Shown here piece by piece: positions 16,742-24,147 of a DNA stretch of 35,697 nt. A model generated the notes under the pieces. The model saw only the letters and a list, made by a program, of their open reading frames with translations. It had not been told where the DNA came from and did no database searches. The position numbers and the translations under genes are program-made. The stretch comes from Actinomadura montaniterrae. Lineage in GTDB: Bacteria; Actinomycetota; Actinomycetes; Streptosporangiales; Streptosporangiaceae. Positions within the stretch are counted from its first letter, which is position 1, and each line of letters starts with the position of its first letter. Location: contig NZ_WBMR01000089.1 of NCBI RefSeq assembly GCF_008923365.1, positions 1 to 35,697 on the forward strand, written 5' to 3'.

Positions 16742-17365
16742 GTGCCCCGGACGAGCGACGCGCGCGAGCGGCTGGTGAGGAGTGCCGCGCGCCTGTTCCT
16801 GACCCGCAGCTACCAGTCGGTGGGGGTGGAGGAGCTGTGCGCGGCCGCCGACGTGCGGCGCGGCAGCTTCTACCACTTCTTCCCGGCCAAGTCCGACCTG
16901 GCCAAGGCGGTGATCGACCACCACGCCGCCGCGTTGTGGGCGCGCCTGGACCAGGCCGCCGGAGCCTCGCCCGCCTCCGACGGCGCCGCCGAGGCGGCCG
17001 CGCGGCTGCACGCGATGGCCGACGCGGTGGGGGAGATCCAGGCGGGTTTCGAGGCACGGTTCGGACGGGTGGTCGGCTGCCCGTTCGGGAACCTCGCCGC
17101 CGAGCTGGCGACCACCGAGGACGGCCTCCGCGCGCATCTCGCCGCGGTCTTCGCCGGGTGGGAGCGGCGCCTCGCCGTGCTGTGCCGCGCGGCGGCTGAC
17201 CGGGGCGCGCTGCGCGACGGCGTCGACCCGGACCTGCTGGCCACGATCCTGGTGGCGCAGTTCCAGGGCATGATCCTGCTGGCCAAGACGGGCCGGTCGG
17301 ACGCGTCGCAGATCCCCCGGGCCCTGCACCAGGTGATCGCCGCCAACCTCCGGGAGCGCGCATGA
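16742..17365 (+). CDS. TetR/AcrR family transcriptional regulator
   Basis: A 207-residue TetR protein beginning MPRTSDARERLVRSAARLF. The helix-turn-helix is at about residues 26-50 (VGVEELCAAADVRRGSFYHFFPAKSDL). The C-terminal domain has a cysteine in GCPFGNLAAEL, the conserved segment of the TetR_C_16/YcdC-like group often linked to thiol or electrophile sensing. GTG 16742 is chosen as the canonical family start; GTG 16733 is an alternative. The stop overlaps the DsbA-like start by ATGA, so it opens a three-gene coupled operon and probably represses it. Confidence 0.92.
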   Translation: MPRTSDARERLVRSAARLFLTRSYQSVGVEELCAAADVRRGSFYHFFPAKSDLAKAVIDHHAAALWARLDQAAGASPASDGAAEAAARLHAMADAVGEIQAGFEARFGRVVGCPFGNLAAELATTEDGLRAHLAAVFAGWERRLAVLCRAAADRGALRDGVDPDLLATILVAQFQGMILLAKTGRSDASQIPRALHQVIAANLRERA

Positions 17366-18069
17366 CCGAAGCCGTGGACTTCCATTTCGACCCGATGTGC
17401 CCGTTCGCCTACGCGACCTCGGTCTGGCTGCGCGAGGTGCGCGACCGGACCGGGATCGAGGTCGCCTGGCGGTTCTTCAGCCTGGAGGAGGTCAACCGCG
17501 CCGAGGGCAAGAAGCACCCGTGGGAGCGGCCGTGGTCGTACGGCTGGTCGCTGATGCGGATCGGCGCGCTGCTGCGGCGCCGCGACATGGCGGCGCTCGA
17601 CGCCTGGTACGGCGCGATCGGCGCCGAGCTGCACGTGCGCGGCGGCAGGCCGCACGATCCCGCCGTTGCGCGGCGGCTGCTCGACGAGCTCGGCTTCGGC
17701 GCCTCGGCGCTGGATGAGGCCCTGGCCGATCCCGGCACGCACGACGACGTCCGGGCCGACCACCGGCGGGTGGTCGACGCCGGCGGCTTCGGCGTGCCGA
17801 CCCTGTTCTTCCCGGACGGCCAGTGCCTGTTCGGGCCGGTGCTGATCGACCCGCCCGCCGGCGACCGCGCCGTGCGGCTCTGGGAGACCGTCACCGGGAT
17901 GCTGGAGTTCCCCGACCTCTACGAGATCCAGCGGCCGAAGGGCGCCGCGGAACGGCGGCGCATCCACCGGGCGCTCCAGCCCTACCTCAGCGGCCGCGAC
18001 TGGGTCAGCATCGACCGCGGCCAAGTGATCGAGATCCCCGAGGACGCCAGGAAGGGCGGTGCGGCATGA
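17362..18069 (+). CDS. DsbA-family thiol protein (Rv2466c/FrnE-like), monothiol
   Basis: A 235-residue thioredoxin-fold protein of the DsbA/2-hydroxychromene-2-carboxylate isomerase group. It starts VDFHFDPMCPFAYATSVW. The active site is C13-P-F-A, so only the first cysteine of a CxxC is present, and the cis-proline loop is GVPTLFF. It has no signal peptide, so it is cytoplasmic. Actinobacterial relatives such as Rv2466c use mycothiol (established for that protein, which has CPWC). A single cysteine implies glutaredoxin- or transferase-like chemistry via a mixed disulfide. It is translationally coupled on both sides (ATGA overlaps). Confidence 0.87.
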   Translation: MTEAVDFHFDPMCPFAYATSVWLREVRDRTGIEVAWRFFSLEEVNRAEGKKHPWERPWSYGWSLMRIGALLRRRDMAALDAWYGAIGAELHVRGGRPHDPAVARRLLDELGFGASALDEALADPGTHDDVRADHRRVVDAGGFGVPTLFFPDGQCLFGPVLIDPPAGDRAVRLWETVTGMLEFPDLYEIQRPKGAAERRRIHRALQPYLSGRDWVSIDRGQVIEIPEDARKGGAA

Positions 18070-18878
18070 GCCGGGACGCGGACCGGAAACACGTGATCGA
18101 CGTGCTCGTCGGGGAGTGGGCGGCGCTCGACCGGCTGCTCACCGGCCTCGCCGGCGCGGACTGGACGCGGCCGACCTGCCTGCCGGGCTGGCGGGTGACC
18201 GACGTCGTGGCCCACCTGATCGGGACCGAGTCGATGCTCGCGGGCGAGCCCGTGCCCGAGACCGGCGCCGACGTGACGGCGCTGCCGCACGTCCGCAACG
18301 ACATCGCGGCGGTGAACGAGCAGTGGGTCACGGCGCTGCGCGACGAGGAGCCCGCCGCGATGCTGGCGCGGTTCCGCGACGTCACCGCCCGCCGCGCCGG
18401 GATGCTCGCGGGGATGTCCGAGGCCGACTTCGACGCCCCGAGCTGGACGCCCGCGGGCCAGGCGACCTACGGGCGGTTCATGCAGATCAGGATCTACGAC
18501 TGCTACATGCACGAGCAGGACGTCCGCGCCGCCGTCGAGGCTCCCGGGAACGAGGAGGGCGCGGCCGCCGATGCCGCGATCGACGAGGCGGCCCGCGCAC
18601 TGGGGTACGTCGTCGGCAAGCGCGCCGCGGCGCCGGACGGCAGCACCGTCCGCTTCGACCTCACCGGACCGGTCCGGCGCGCCCTGACGGTCGAGGTCGA
18701 CGGCCGCGCGCGGCTGGTCGACGGCGGGGGAGGAACCCCGACGACGGCACTGCGCCTGCCTTCGACGCTGTTCCTGCGTCTCTGCGGCGGCCGTACCACC
18801 GCGCACGACGCCGTGGAGGTCGCCGGTGACGGCGAGCTGGGCCGCCGGATCCTCGACAATTTGGCCTTCACCATCTGA
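18066..18878 (+). CDS. Maleylpyruvate-isomerase-family mycothiol-dependent enzyme
   Basis: A 270-residue protein of the DinB-like mycothiol-dependent metalloenzyme family. The N-terminal four-helix domain shows LPGWRVTDVVAHLIGTE, with a metal-ligand histidine, and IRIYDCYMHEQDVRAAV, the second ligand motif. The C-terminal half is the SCP-like domain ending in ILDNLAFTI. Such enzymes isomerise or conjugate substrates using mycothiol. The start overlaps the DsbA-like stop by ATGA, so the operon pairs a thiol carrier with a mycothiol enzyme under a TetR. The exact reaction is unknown. Confidence 0.88.
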   Translation: MSRDADRKHVIDVLVGEWAALDRLLTGLAGADWTRPTCLPGWRVTDVVAHLIGTESMLAGEPVPETGADVTALPHVRNDIAAVNEQWVTALRDEEPAAMLARFRDVTARRAGMLAGMSEADFDAPSWTPAGQATYGRFMQIRIYDCYMHEQDVRAAVEAPGNEEGAAADAAIDEAARALGYVVGKRAAAPDGSTVRFDLTGPVRRALTVEVDGRARLVDGGGGTPTTALRLPSTLFLRLCGGRTTAHDAVEVAGDGELGRRILDNLAFTI

Positions 18879-18987
18879 GGGCCGCGGCCCGCGCACGCCG
18901 AATCGTTCCTGGTCAGCGGATTGCTCGCGGCCGACTCGGGTACAGCGCACAAATAGGACATTTCAACCTAGTCAGGGAGGGACGACC

Positions 18988-19707
18988 ATGACTAGGACGA
19001 CGCATGCTCCGCGGACTCCCATGTCCGGCATGCTGAAGGCGCCGCGCAGCCGGGGGATGATCAACGGGCTGCTGCTGGTGCTCCTGGCGCTGTGGGGCGG
19101 GCTCATACCGTTCATCGGCCCCTACTTCACCTTCGGGTTCGGGTCGACGGCCACCTGGCACTACACCTCCGACCGGCTGTGGCTGTCCATCCTCCCGGCG
19201 ATCGCCGTCATGCTGGGCGGGCTGATCCTGCTGATCAGCGCCGCCCGTTCCGTCGCCATCGTCGGTTCCTGGCTGGCCATCGCGGGCGGCCTGTGGTTCG
19301 TCGTGGGCACGACGATCGCGCCGCTGTGGGGCGGGGGCCCCGGGCGCGCGCTCGGCGGCCAGACGCGCCAGATCGCCGAACACCTGTCCTTCTTCGAGGG
19401 GCTCGGCGCCATCACCATCCTGCTGGCCGCGACGGCGCTGGGACGCTTCCTCGTGGTCGGCGTGCGAGAGGCGCGGCGCGCGGAGGCCGAACGCGCGGGG
19501 GTCGCCGCCGGCACCGCCGGCGCGGCCGGCGCGGCCGGAACCGGGCGCTCTGGCAGGGGGACCGCGGTTCCCGAGGCGGACCGCTCCGGCCGCGGATCCA
19601 CCGCCGCTCCCGAATGGGAGAGGCAGGCACAGCCGTCACGCGAGGACCAGGAGGCCTCGCGAGGCGACGGGCACCGCTGGCACGCGACCCTGCCGCGCCG
19701 GCGGTGA
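18988..19707 (+). CDS. Four-helix membrane protein of unknown function
   Basis: A 239-residue protein not assigned to a named family. The ATG at 18988 has an excellent AGGGAGG site 7-8 nt upstream. Four hydrophobic segments are visible at about residues 26-46, 61-82, 86-108 and 128-150, with an Arg-rich loop after the last. The tail from about 160 is low-complexity Ala/Gly then charged, rich in Arg, Ser and Glu, and probably cytoplasmic and disordered. It stands alone, 109 nt after the mycothiol enzyme. Homologues appear to be common in actinomycetes, but I cannot name a role. Confidence 0.8.
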   Translation: MTRTTHAPRTPMSGMLKAPRSRGMINGLLLVLLALWGGLIPFIGPYFTFGFGSTATWHYTSDRLWLSILPAIAVMLGGLILLISAARSVAIVGSWLAIAGGLWFVVGTTIAPLWGGGPGRALGGQTRQIAEHLSFFEGLGAITILLAATALGRFLVVGVREARRAEAERAGVAAGTAGAAGAAGTGRSGRGTAVPEADRSGRGSTAAPEWERQAQPSREDQEASRGDGHRWHATLPRRR

Positions 19708-19762
19708 ACCGGGGAGTCGCCCCTTCCGGGCACTCGCTCCCTCAGTGACACATCTTCCTAGA

Positions 19763-19788
19763 TGCGGCGCCCCTACGGGGGCGCCGCA
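19763..19788. terminator. Strong hairpin with UACG tetraloop
   Basis: TGCGGCGCCCC (19763-19773) pairs perfectly with GGGGCGCCGCA (19778-19788) around the loop TACG (19774-19777). In RNA this is an 11-bp stem closed C(UACG)G, one of the exceptionally stable UNCG tetraloops. It lies 55 nt after the membrane-protein stop and almost certainly ends that transcript. Confidence 0.75.
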
Positions 19789-20047
19789 CCGCCGTGCCCT
19801 GGCGGGGTCGGCTAGTCCAGGCCGAGACCACCACCCCTGTGCCGAGCGGGCGTTCAGTGTCGAAGGCGCCCTGGAGGCGCTTCCGGCCTGTCGGTAGAGT
19901 CTTTCCTGAATCAGGTTTCGGTAATGCCGGTTCATGGTTCTGGGACGCCGTCCGGCGAGATGTGCGGGTCCGTGTCGGAGATGTGCGGGTCCGTGTCGCA
20001 TGCGATCTCGCCGTCCGGCCGGGGCTCGGTGAAAGAGGTAGTGAGGC
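19789..20047 (+). promoter_or_regulatory. Leader and promoter region of the zinc-ribbon gene
   Basis: No gene is seen here. It contains a -10-like TAGAGT (19895-19900), the dyad CCTGA-a-TCAGG (19905-19915) just after it, and two exact tandem copies of a 21-nt unit (19957-19977 and 19978-19998). The repeats are bracketed by CGGCGAGAT (19953-19961) and ATCTCGCCG (20005-20013). If transcription starts near 19907, the repeats lie in the 5' leader. Confidence 0.45.
19957..19998 (+). repeat. Two exact tandem copies of a 21-nt unit
   Basis: The unit begins GAGATGTGCGGGTCC and ends GTGTCG; the two copies are identical and directly adjacent. A 21-nt period is two helical turns. The array is flanked by a 9-bp inverted repeat. 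It lies 49 nt before the GTG of the small zinc-ribbon gene. Confidence 0.9.
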
Positions 20048-20515
20048 GTGGCGGTGACGGTCCAGGAACTGGGCCCGGAGTTCGGGTACGCGGCCGACGC
20101 ACGGCCGCTGCGGAACGAGCGCGACTGGGCGGCGGAGCAGATCCGCATCGTGGTGCGCAACGCGTTCCGGCGCGAGTCCACCGTGGTCGTGGTGGAGGGC
20201 GAGGATCCCTACCTGGTGTCGGTTCGCGTCGATGGGCCGACCGAGATGCCGGACGCCGTGGAAGGCGCCGCCGCGGCATTGATCGACGCGGGCTACCTGG
20301 CCGGACGTGACGAGCGCGACGCCATGGCGCTGCGGGTCTGGCCGCCGTCCGACCAGATGCCCGTGGTCGCCGTCGCGCGCGGCACGGCGCGGCACTGCCG
20401 GTGGTGCGGGGAGGCCATGACGGCGGTGGAGGCCGCCGCCAGCGTGGCCTACGGCTGGTCCGGACGCTGCGCCGACTGCCAGACCGAGCACCTGGCCACC
20501 GCGTGGAGGCCGTAG
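20048..20515 (+). CDS. Small zinc-ribbon protein of unknown function
   Basis: A 155-residue protein with a GTG start preceded by AAAGAGG/GTGAGG. Residues 1-110 look like a small alpha/beta domain (YLVSVRVDGPTEMPDAVEGA). The C-terminus has two CxxC knuckles, CRWC at 117-120 and CADC at 141-144, consistent with one bound zinc. I cannot name a family. The zinc ribbon suggests nucleic-acid or protein binding. It is monocistronic, convergent with the minus-strand beta-propeller gene 24 nt away, and has a long structured leader. Confidence 0.75.
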   Translation: MAVTVQELGPEFGYAADARPLRNERDWAAEQIRIVVRNAFRRESTVVVVEGEDPYLVSVRVDGPTEMPDAVEGAAAALIDAGYLAGRDERDAMALRVWPPSDQMPVVAVARGTARHCRWCGEAMTAVEAAASVAYGWSGRCADCQTEHLATAWRP

Positions 20516-20539
20516 CGCGGTCGGCGCAGCGTGCGCGGG

Positions 20540-21523
20540 TCAGAAGACGGGATTCAGGGCGGCGGTCATGAGCCGGTGGGGGGTGCCGGAGCCGTCGGCG
20601 GGGACGGTCCACAGGTCGGAGCCGTAGTCGCCGGGCAGCGAGTAGGCGACCTGCCCGCCGTCGACCCATACGGCCTGGTCGTCGACGCTTCTGGTCTCGG
20701 CCAGCGGGGTTTCGCGCATGGTCCGCAGGTCGAGGACGGTGAGGCGCCACGGGTTGCCGCCTGCGGCGGACCGGACCCGCTTCTTGTAGGCGACGCGGGT
20801 GCCGTCGGGCGACAGCGATGGGCATTCCACGTTCTGGTGCAGGGTCCTGACCTGGCGTTTCGCCGTGTCGCCCGCGACGAGCCAGGTCTTGCCGCGGGTC
20901 GCGAGGGTGGCGTAGAAGTGCTGGTCGTCGGCGAAGGTGACGCCCCAGAAGTTGATGTCCGCGGACCGGTAGGGCGCGCCGTCCTTGATCACGCGGTACT
21001 GCTCCAGGGAGGGGACGAGGTGTCCGGTGCGGGTGTCGAGGATGCTGGTGCGCGTGGAGAAGTTCGTGCCGCCGTAGGAGTCGCCGCTGACGAACACCGT
21101 CCACGCGGCCATGCGTCCGCTGGGGGAGACGCGGGTGCGGGACGGGATGCCGGCGCCGTCGTAGCTGCGGTGTTCGCGGAGCGCCGCGTCCACCACCACT
21201 GCCTCGTAGGAGGGCGTCAGCCCGGGGCGGTTGCGCAGGCAGAGCCCCGTGCCGGCGGCGGCGTGGAAGCGGGCGCAGACCAGGCCGCTGTCGGCGCGAG
21301 GGGCGCCGGGCGACGCCGACGCGACGGCGGCCAGGTGGTCCTTCCCGGGGCCCATCCGCATGTCGCGGAAGACGATCTGCCCGGGCGTACCGAGGACGAT
21401 CCGCGCCCCCGCACCGGTGTGCGCGGGGTGCCGGGCGGCGGCGCGCAGGGTGTAGCCGGTCGCGGCGACGGCGAGCAGGACGGCGGCGCCGACCACGATG
21501 AGCAGGCGGGTCCGCAGCGTCAC
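20540..21523 (-). CDS. Membrane-anchored TolB/WD40-like beta-propeller protein
   Basis: A 327-residue protein with an N-terminal anchor (LLIVVGAAVLLAVAATGYTL), then propeller-type repeats recognisable by the TolB/PD40 pattern: SPSGRMAAWTVF, CPSLSPDGTRVAYKKR and WVDGGQVAYSLPG. It is expected outside the membrane. The GTG start overlaps the stop of the MFS gene (GTGA) and has AGGAGG upstream. The coupling suggests it works with, or is made with, the exporter. The ligand is unknown. Confidence 0.82.
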   Translation of the reverse strand: MTLRTRLLIVVGAAVLLAVAATGYTLRAAARHPAHTGAGARIVLGTPGQIVFRDMRMGPGKDHLAAVASASPGAPRADSGLVCARFHAAAGTGLCLRNRPGLTPSYEAVVVDAALREHRSYDGAGIPSRTRVSPSGRMAAWTVFVSGDSYGGTNFSTRTSILDTRTGHLVPSLEQYRVIKDGAPYRSADINFWGVTFADDQHFYATLATRGKTWLVAGDTAKRQVRTLHQNVECPSLSPDGTRVAYKKRVRSAAGGNPWRLTVLDLRTMRETPLAETRSVDDQAVWVDGGQVAYSLPGDYGSDLWTVPADGSGTPHRLMTAALNPVF

Positions 21524-22785
21524 GCCTCCGCCTCCTGCCGGTCCGGCCCGGCCGATCGCCGGGCGCCGAGCAGGGCCGCGGCGCACGCCCCGGCCGTCGC
21601 CAGCGACACCGCGCCCGCCCACAGCGCGGTATGCGGGCCCCACCACGTCCAGGCGGCGCCGAACGCCAGCGAGCCCCCGAACCGGGCGAGCGCCTGGCCC
21701 GTCTGCAGGACCGCCAGCCCGCCGGCGCGCGTGCCCTCGGGCAGCAGCGGCCCCGCGATCGCCATCAGGACGCCGTCGGTCGCCGCGTAGAACGCCCCGT
21801 GCAGGGCCAGGCAGCCCGCCACCAGTGCCGCACCGCCGAGCGGGGAGAGCAGCAGCCCGTAGACCAGCAGCAGGAAGGCGTGGCCGGCGAGGAAGACGCG
21901 GCCGCGTCCGGCCCGGTCGGCGACCACGCCCAACGGGACGGCGAGCAGCAGGTACGTCGCCGCCGTTCCGACCGGCAGCAGCGGGAAGTAGCGGACCGGC
22001 AGGTCGACCGCCCGCTGCAGCAGCAGATAGACGAACGAGTCGCTCACCGTGGAGACGCCGAGCAGGGCCGCCGAGGCGCACAGCCGCGCGAACCGAGCCC
22101 CGCGCAGCACCGTCAGCGTGGCGCGCACCGAGCCGCCCGCCGCCCCGTCCCGGTCGCGGACGAACAGCCACAGCACCAGCAGGCCGAGGACCGCGAAGCA
22201 GGTGCTCGCCACGAACACCGGGTCGTAGTCCTGGTGGGCGGCGCTGAGCACGGCGAAGGCGACCAGCGGGCCGAGCAGCGCGCCCGTGGTGTCCATGGCG
22301 CGGTGCAGCCCGAACGCGCGGCCCTGCGCGCCCGGCGGGCTGGACAGCGAGATGAGCGCGTCGCGGGGCGCCGTCCGCACCCCCTTGCCGACCCGGTCGG
22401 CGACCAGCACGGCCGCGACCGCGGGCACCGACCCCGCGGCCATCAGCGCCGGCTTGGCCAGCGCCGACAGCGCGTACCCGGCGCCGGCGACGAGCTTGTG
22501 CCGGGCGCGGCGGTCCGCCAGGTGCCCGCCCGCGAGCCGGACGAGCGCGCCGGCGCCGCCGTACAGGCCGTCCACGAACCCGAACGCCAGCGGCGACAGG
22601 CCGAGCCCGGCCACGAGGTAGAGGGGCAGGACGGCGGTCACCATCTCCGCCGACACGTCGGTGATCAGGCTGACGGCGCCGAGCGCGACGACGTTGGGCG
22701 CCACGAGCCGCAGCGCGCGCCGTCCCGCGTCCCGCCGCGCGACGCCTCCGGCCGCGTCGGCGACGCGGCCTGCGGACAGGTACAT
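21520..22785 (-). CDS. MFS transporter
   Basis: A 421-residue major facilitator protein with about twelve hydrophobic segments. The MFS signature loop is visible as LADRRARHKLVAG between helices 2 and 3, and again as GVVADRAGRGRVFLAGH in the second half, with VADRVGKGVRTAPRDAL between helices 4 and 5. That last motif recalls YfkF/YcaD-type drug exporters. GGAGG lies just before ATG 22785. It leads a two-gene operon with the propeller protein. Substrate unknown; drug or metabolite export is likely. Confidence 0.9.
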   Translation of the reverse strand: MYLSAGRVADAAGGVARRDAGRRALRLVAPNVVALGAVSLITDVSAEMVTAVLPLYLVAGLGLSPLAFGFVDGLYGGAGALVRLAGGHLADRRARHKLVAGAGYALSALAKPALMAAGSVPAVAAVLVADRVGKGVRTAPRDALISLSSPPGAQGRAFGLHRAMDTTGALLGPLVAFAVLSAAHQDYDPVFVASTCFAVLGLLVLWLFVRDRDGAAGGSVRATLTVLRGARFARLCASAALLGVSTVSDSFVYLLLQRAVDLPVRYFPLLPVGTAATYLLLAVPLGVVADRAGRGRVFLAGHAFLLLVYGLLLSPLGGAALVAGCLALHGAFYAATDGVLMAIAGPLLPEGTRAGGLAVLQTGQALARFGGSLAFGAAWTWWGPHTALWAGAVSLATAGACAAALLGARRSAGPDRQEAEA

Positions 22786-22812
22786 GCGAACCCTCCTCGC
22801 GGGGAGCCGCGG

Positions 22813-22846
22813 CCCGGGGGCGTCGCGCGTTCGCGACGCCCCCGGG
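22813..22846. terminator. 15-bp perfect stem terminator
   Basis: CCCGGGGGCGTCGCG (22813-22827) and its exact reverse complement (22832-22846) enclose a 4-nt loop. It lies 10 nt downstream of the minus-strand phosphoesterase stop and 27 nt before the MFS start. It therefore insulates the MFS operon from read-through. Confidence 0.75.
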
Positions 22847-22856
22847 ACCGTGGTCG

Positions 22857-23768
22857 TCACTGCCAGATCGCGGTGATGGGGGAGGCCGAAGCCGCGTTCC
22901 CGGCGTGGGTGGTGCCGTACATGTCCTCGATGGTGCGGAGCAGGTTGTAGTGGTTGTACTGGGTGGCGTCCGCGCCGGTCTTGACGTGGGCGCCGTACAC
23001 GACCGCCGGGATCCGGTTGCCGGCGAGGCCGTTGTCCTCGTCGAAGGTGACGATGAGGACGCTGTTGTGGGTCTTGGCCCACTGGGCGTAGCCGTCGAGC
23101 TTGCTCTTCAGCCACGTGTCACCGGTGCTGACCGAGCAGTCGTGCATGTCGTTGCACAGGTTCGGCACGACGAACGACACCGTCGGCAGCGTGGTGTAGT
23201 CGGTGGGCCATTGCGCGAACGTGTGGCCCGTGGACGCCGGCAGGTTGCTGAAGGAGAACCATGGGTTGTGCTTGCGGGCGTACTTGCCCGAGCTGCTGCT
23301 GCACACCGTGGACCCCTCGGACGGCAGGCCCTCGTTGTAGCTTCCGAAGGTCCGGCCGGCGGTGCGGACCTCGGCGCCGAGGTTCGCCTTGTTGTACGGG
23401 GATCCGGGCGGCGGGCAGGTGTCGTCGGTGGTGCCCTGCGTGCTGCCGGAGAACAGCGCGAAATAGTTCGGCTGGCTCGGGTGCGTCTCGGCGTAGAAGT
23501 TGGTGAGGTTGGCGCCGCCGTTCGCCAGCGAGGTGAAGTAGGGCGCGCTGGAGGAGCCGATGACCTGCGAGTACGAGTGGTTCTCGAAGATCGCCACGAC
23601 GACGTGGTCCGGCGTGGGGACGGTGGCGGCGTGCGCCGCGCGCCGCGCGCTCGTCACGGTCAGGGCGATCGCGCACACCACCGCGGTGAGGGCGGCGGCG
23701 AGCACGATCGGCAGCGGCCGGCGCGGCGCCGGCCATGGGACACGGAAGTGGGCGTTTCGTTCGGGCAC
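22857..23768 (-). CDS. Secreted phosphoesterase / acid phosphatase family protein
   Basis: A 303-residue protein of the phosphoesterase family that includes phospholipase C and acid phosphatase AcpA (PF04185 type). A signal peptide with hydrophobic core PIVLAAALTAVVCAIALTV ends near AHA-AT (residue about 47). Metal and catalytic motifs follow: VVVAIFENHSYSQVIG, ETHPSQPNYFALFSG and VLIVTFDEDNGLAGNRIP, with a conserved YNHYNLLRTIEDMYG end. GTG 23768 is chosen because AGGAGG (complement of 23775-23780) lies 6 nt upstream; an ATG at 23837 lacks this. It likely hydrolyses phosphate esters outside the cell. Confidence 0.9.
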   Translation of the reverse strand: MPERNAHFRVPWPAPRRPLPIVLAAALTAVVCAIALTVTSARRAAHAATVPTPDHVVVAIFENHSYSQVIGSSSAPYFTSLANGGANLTNFYAETHPSQPNYFALFSGSTQGTTDDTCPPPGSPYNKANLGAEVRTAGRTFGSYNEGLPSEGSTVCSSSSGKYARKHNPWFSFSNLPASTGHTFAQWPTDYTTLPTVSFVVPNLCNDMHDCSVSTGDTWLKSKLDGYAQWAKTHNSVLIVTFDEDNGLAGNRIPAVVYGAHVKTGADATQYNHYNLLRTIEDMYGTTHAGNAASASPITAIWQ

Positions 23769-23991
23769 GGGGGGCCTCCTGCGAATGCGTCCGCTGCCGG
23801 GCGATCGGGGGCGAGCCCGGCGACCGAAAGATGCCACCCGCGCTCCTCGGCGCCGGGACGATCGTGGGGCGGCCCGGAGGCGCCTTCCTCAACGATCGAT
23901 GAACGGCACGCCGTTTCGGACGTCCGCTTGATGCGAACCGAGACCGAGTGATCGAGGAGTACTGCCGCCCAACTGGGGAGATGCGTTGGGG

Positions 23992-24102
23992 ATGAGGGAA
24001 CCGGACAGGGCTCAACGGCCTCAGCTGCTCCTCGGAGCGACCAGCTCGACGATGCTCCAGCACGCGCCCTGCACGGTCGCCATCGTGCCGTCGCCCCGCT
24101 GA
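23992..24102 (+). pseudogene. C-terminal remnant of a universal stress protein gene
   Basis: Reading to the TGA at 24100-24102, the last codons give QLLLGATSSTMLQHAPC followed by TVAIVPSPR. This is the ATP-binding C-terminus of UspA-family proteins (G-S-x9-G-S-hydrophobic pattern, HAPCPV-like end). Only about 26 residues are homologous, from 24025. The ATG at 23992 is fortuitous. The rest of the gene is absent, and the flanking 23769-24147 holds no other coding signal I can support. Confidence 0.6.
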
Positions 24103-24147
24103 CCACGCGGCCTTCCGGGCTCCGGCCCGGGCGATGGCCCGGCGTGC

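Noticed and set aside
23119..24063. Longer minus-strand product extending the phosphoesterase region upstream
   Set aside because: It is in a different frame from the phosphoesterase and its product is Arg/Pro-rich; the GTG at 23768 with AGGAGG explains the gene fully.
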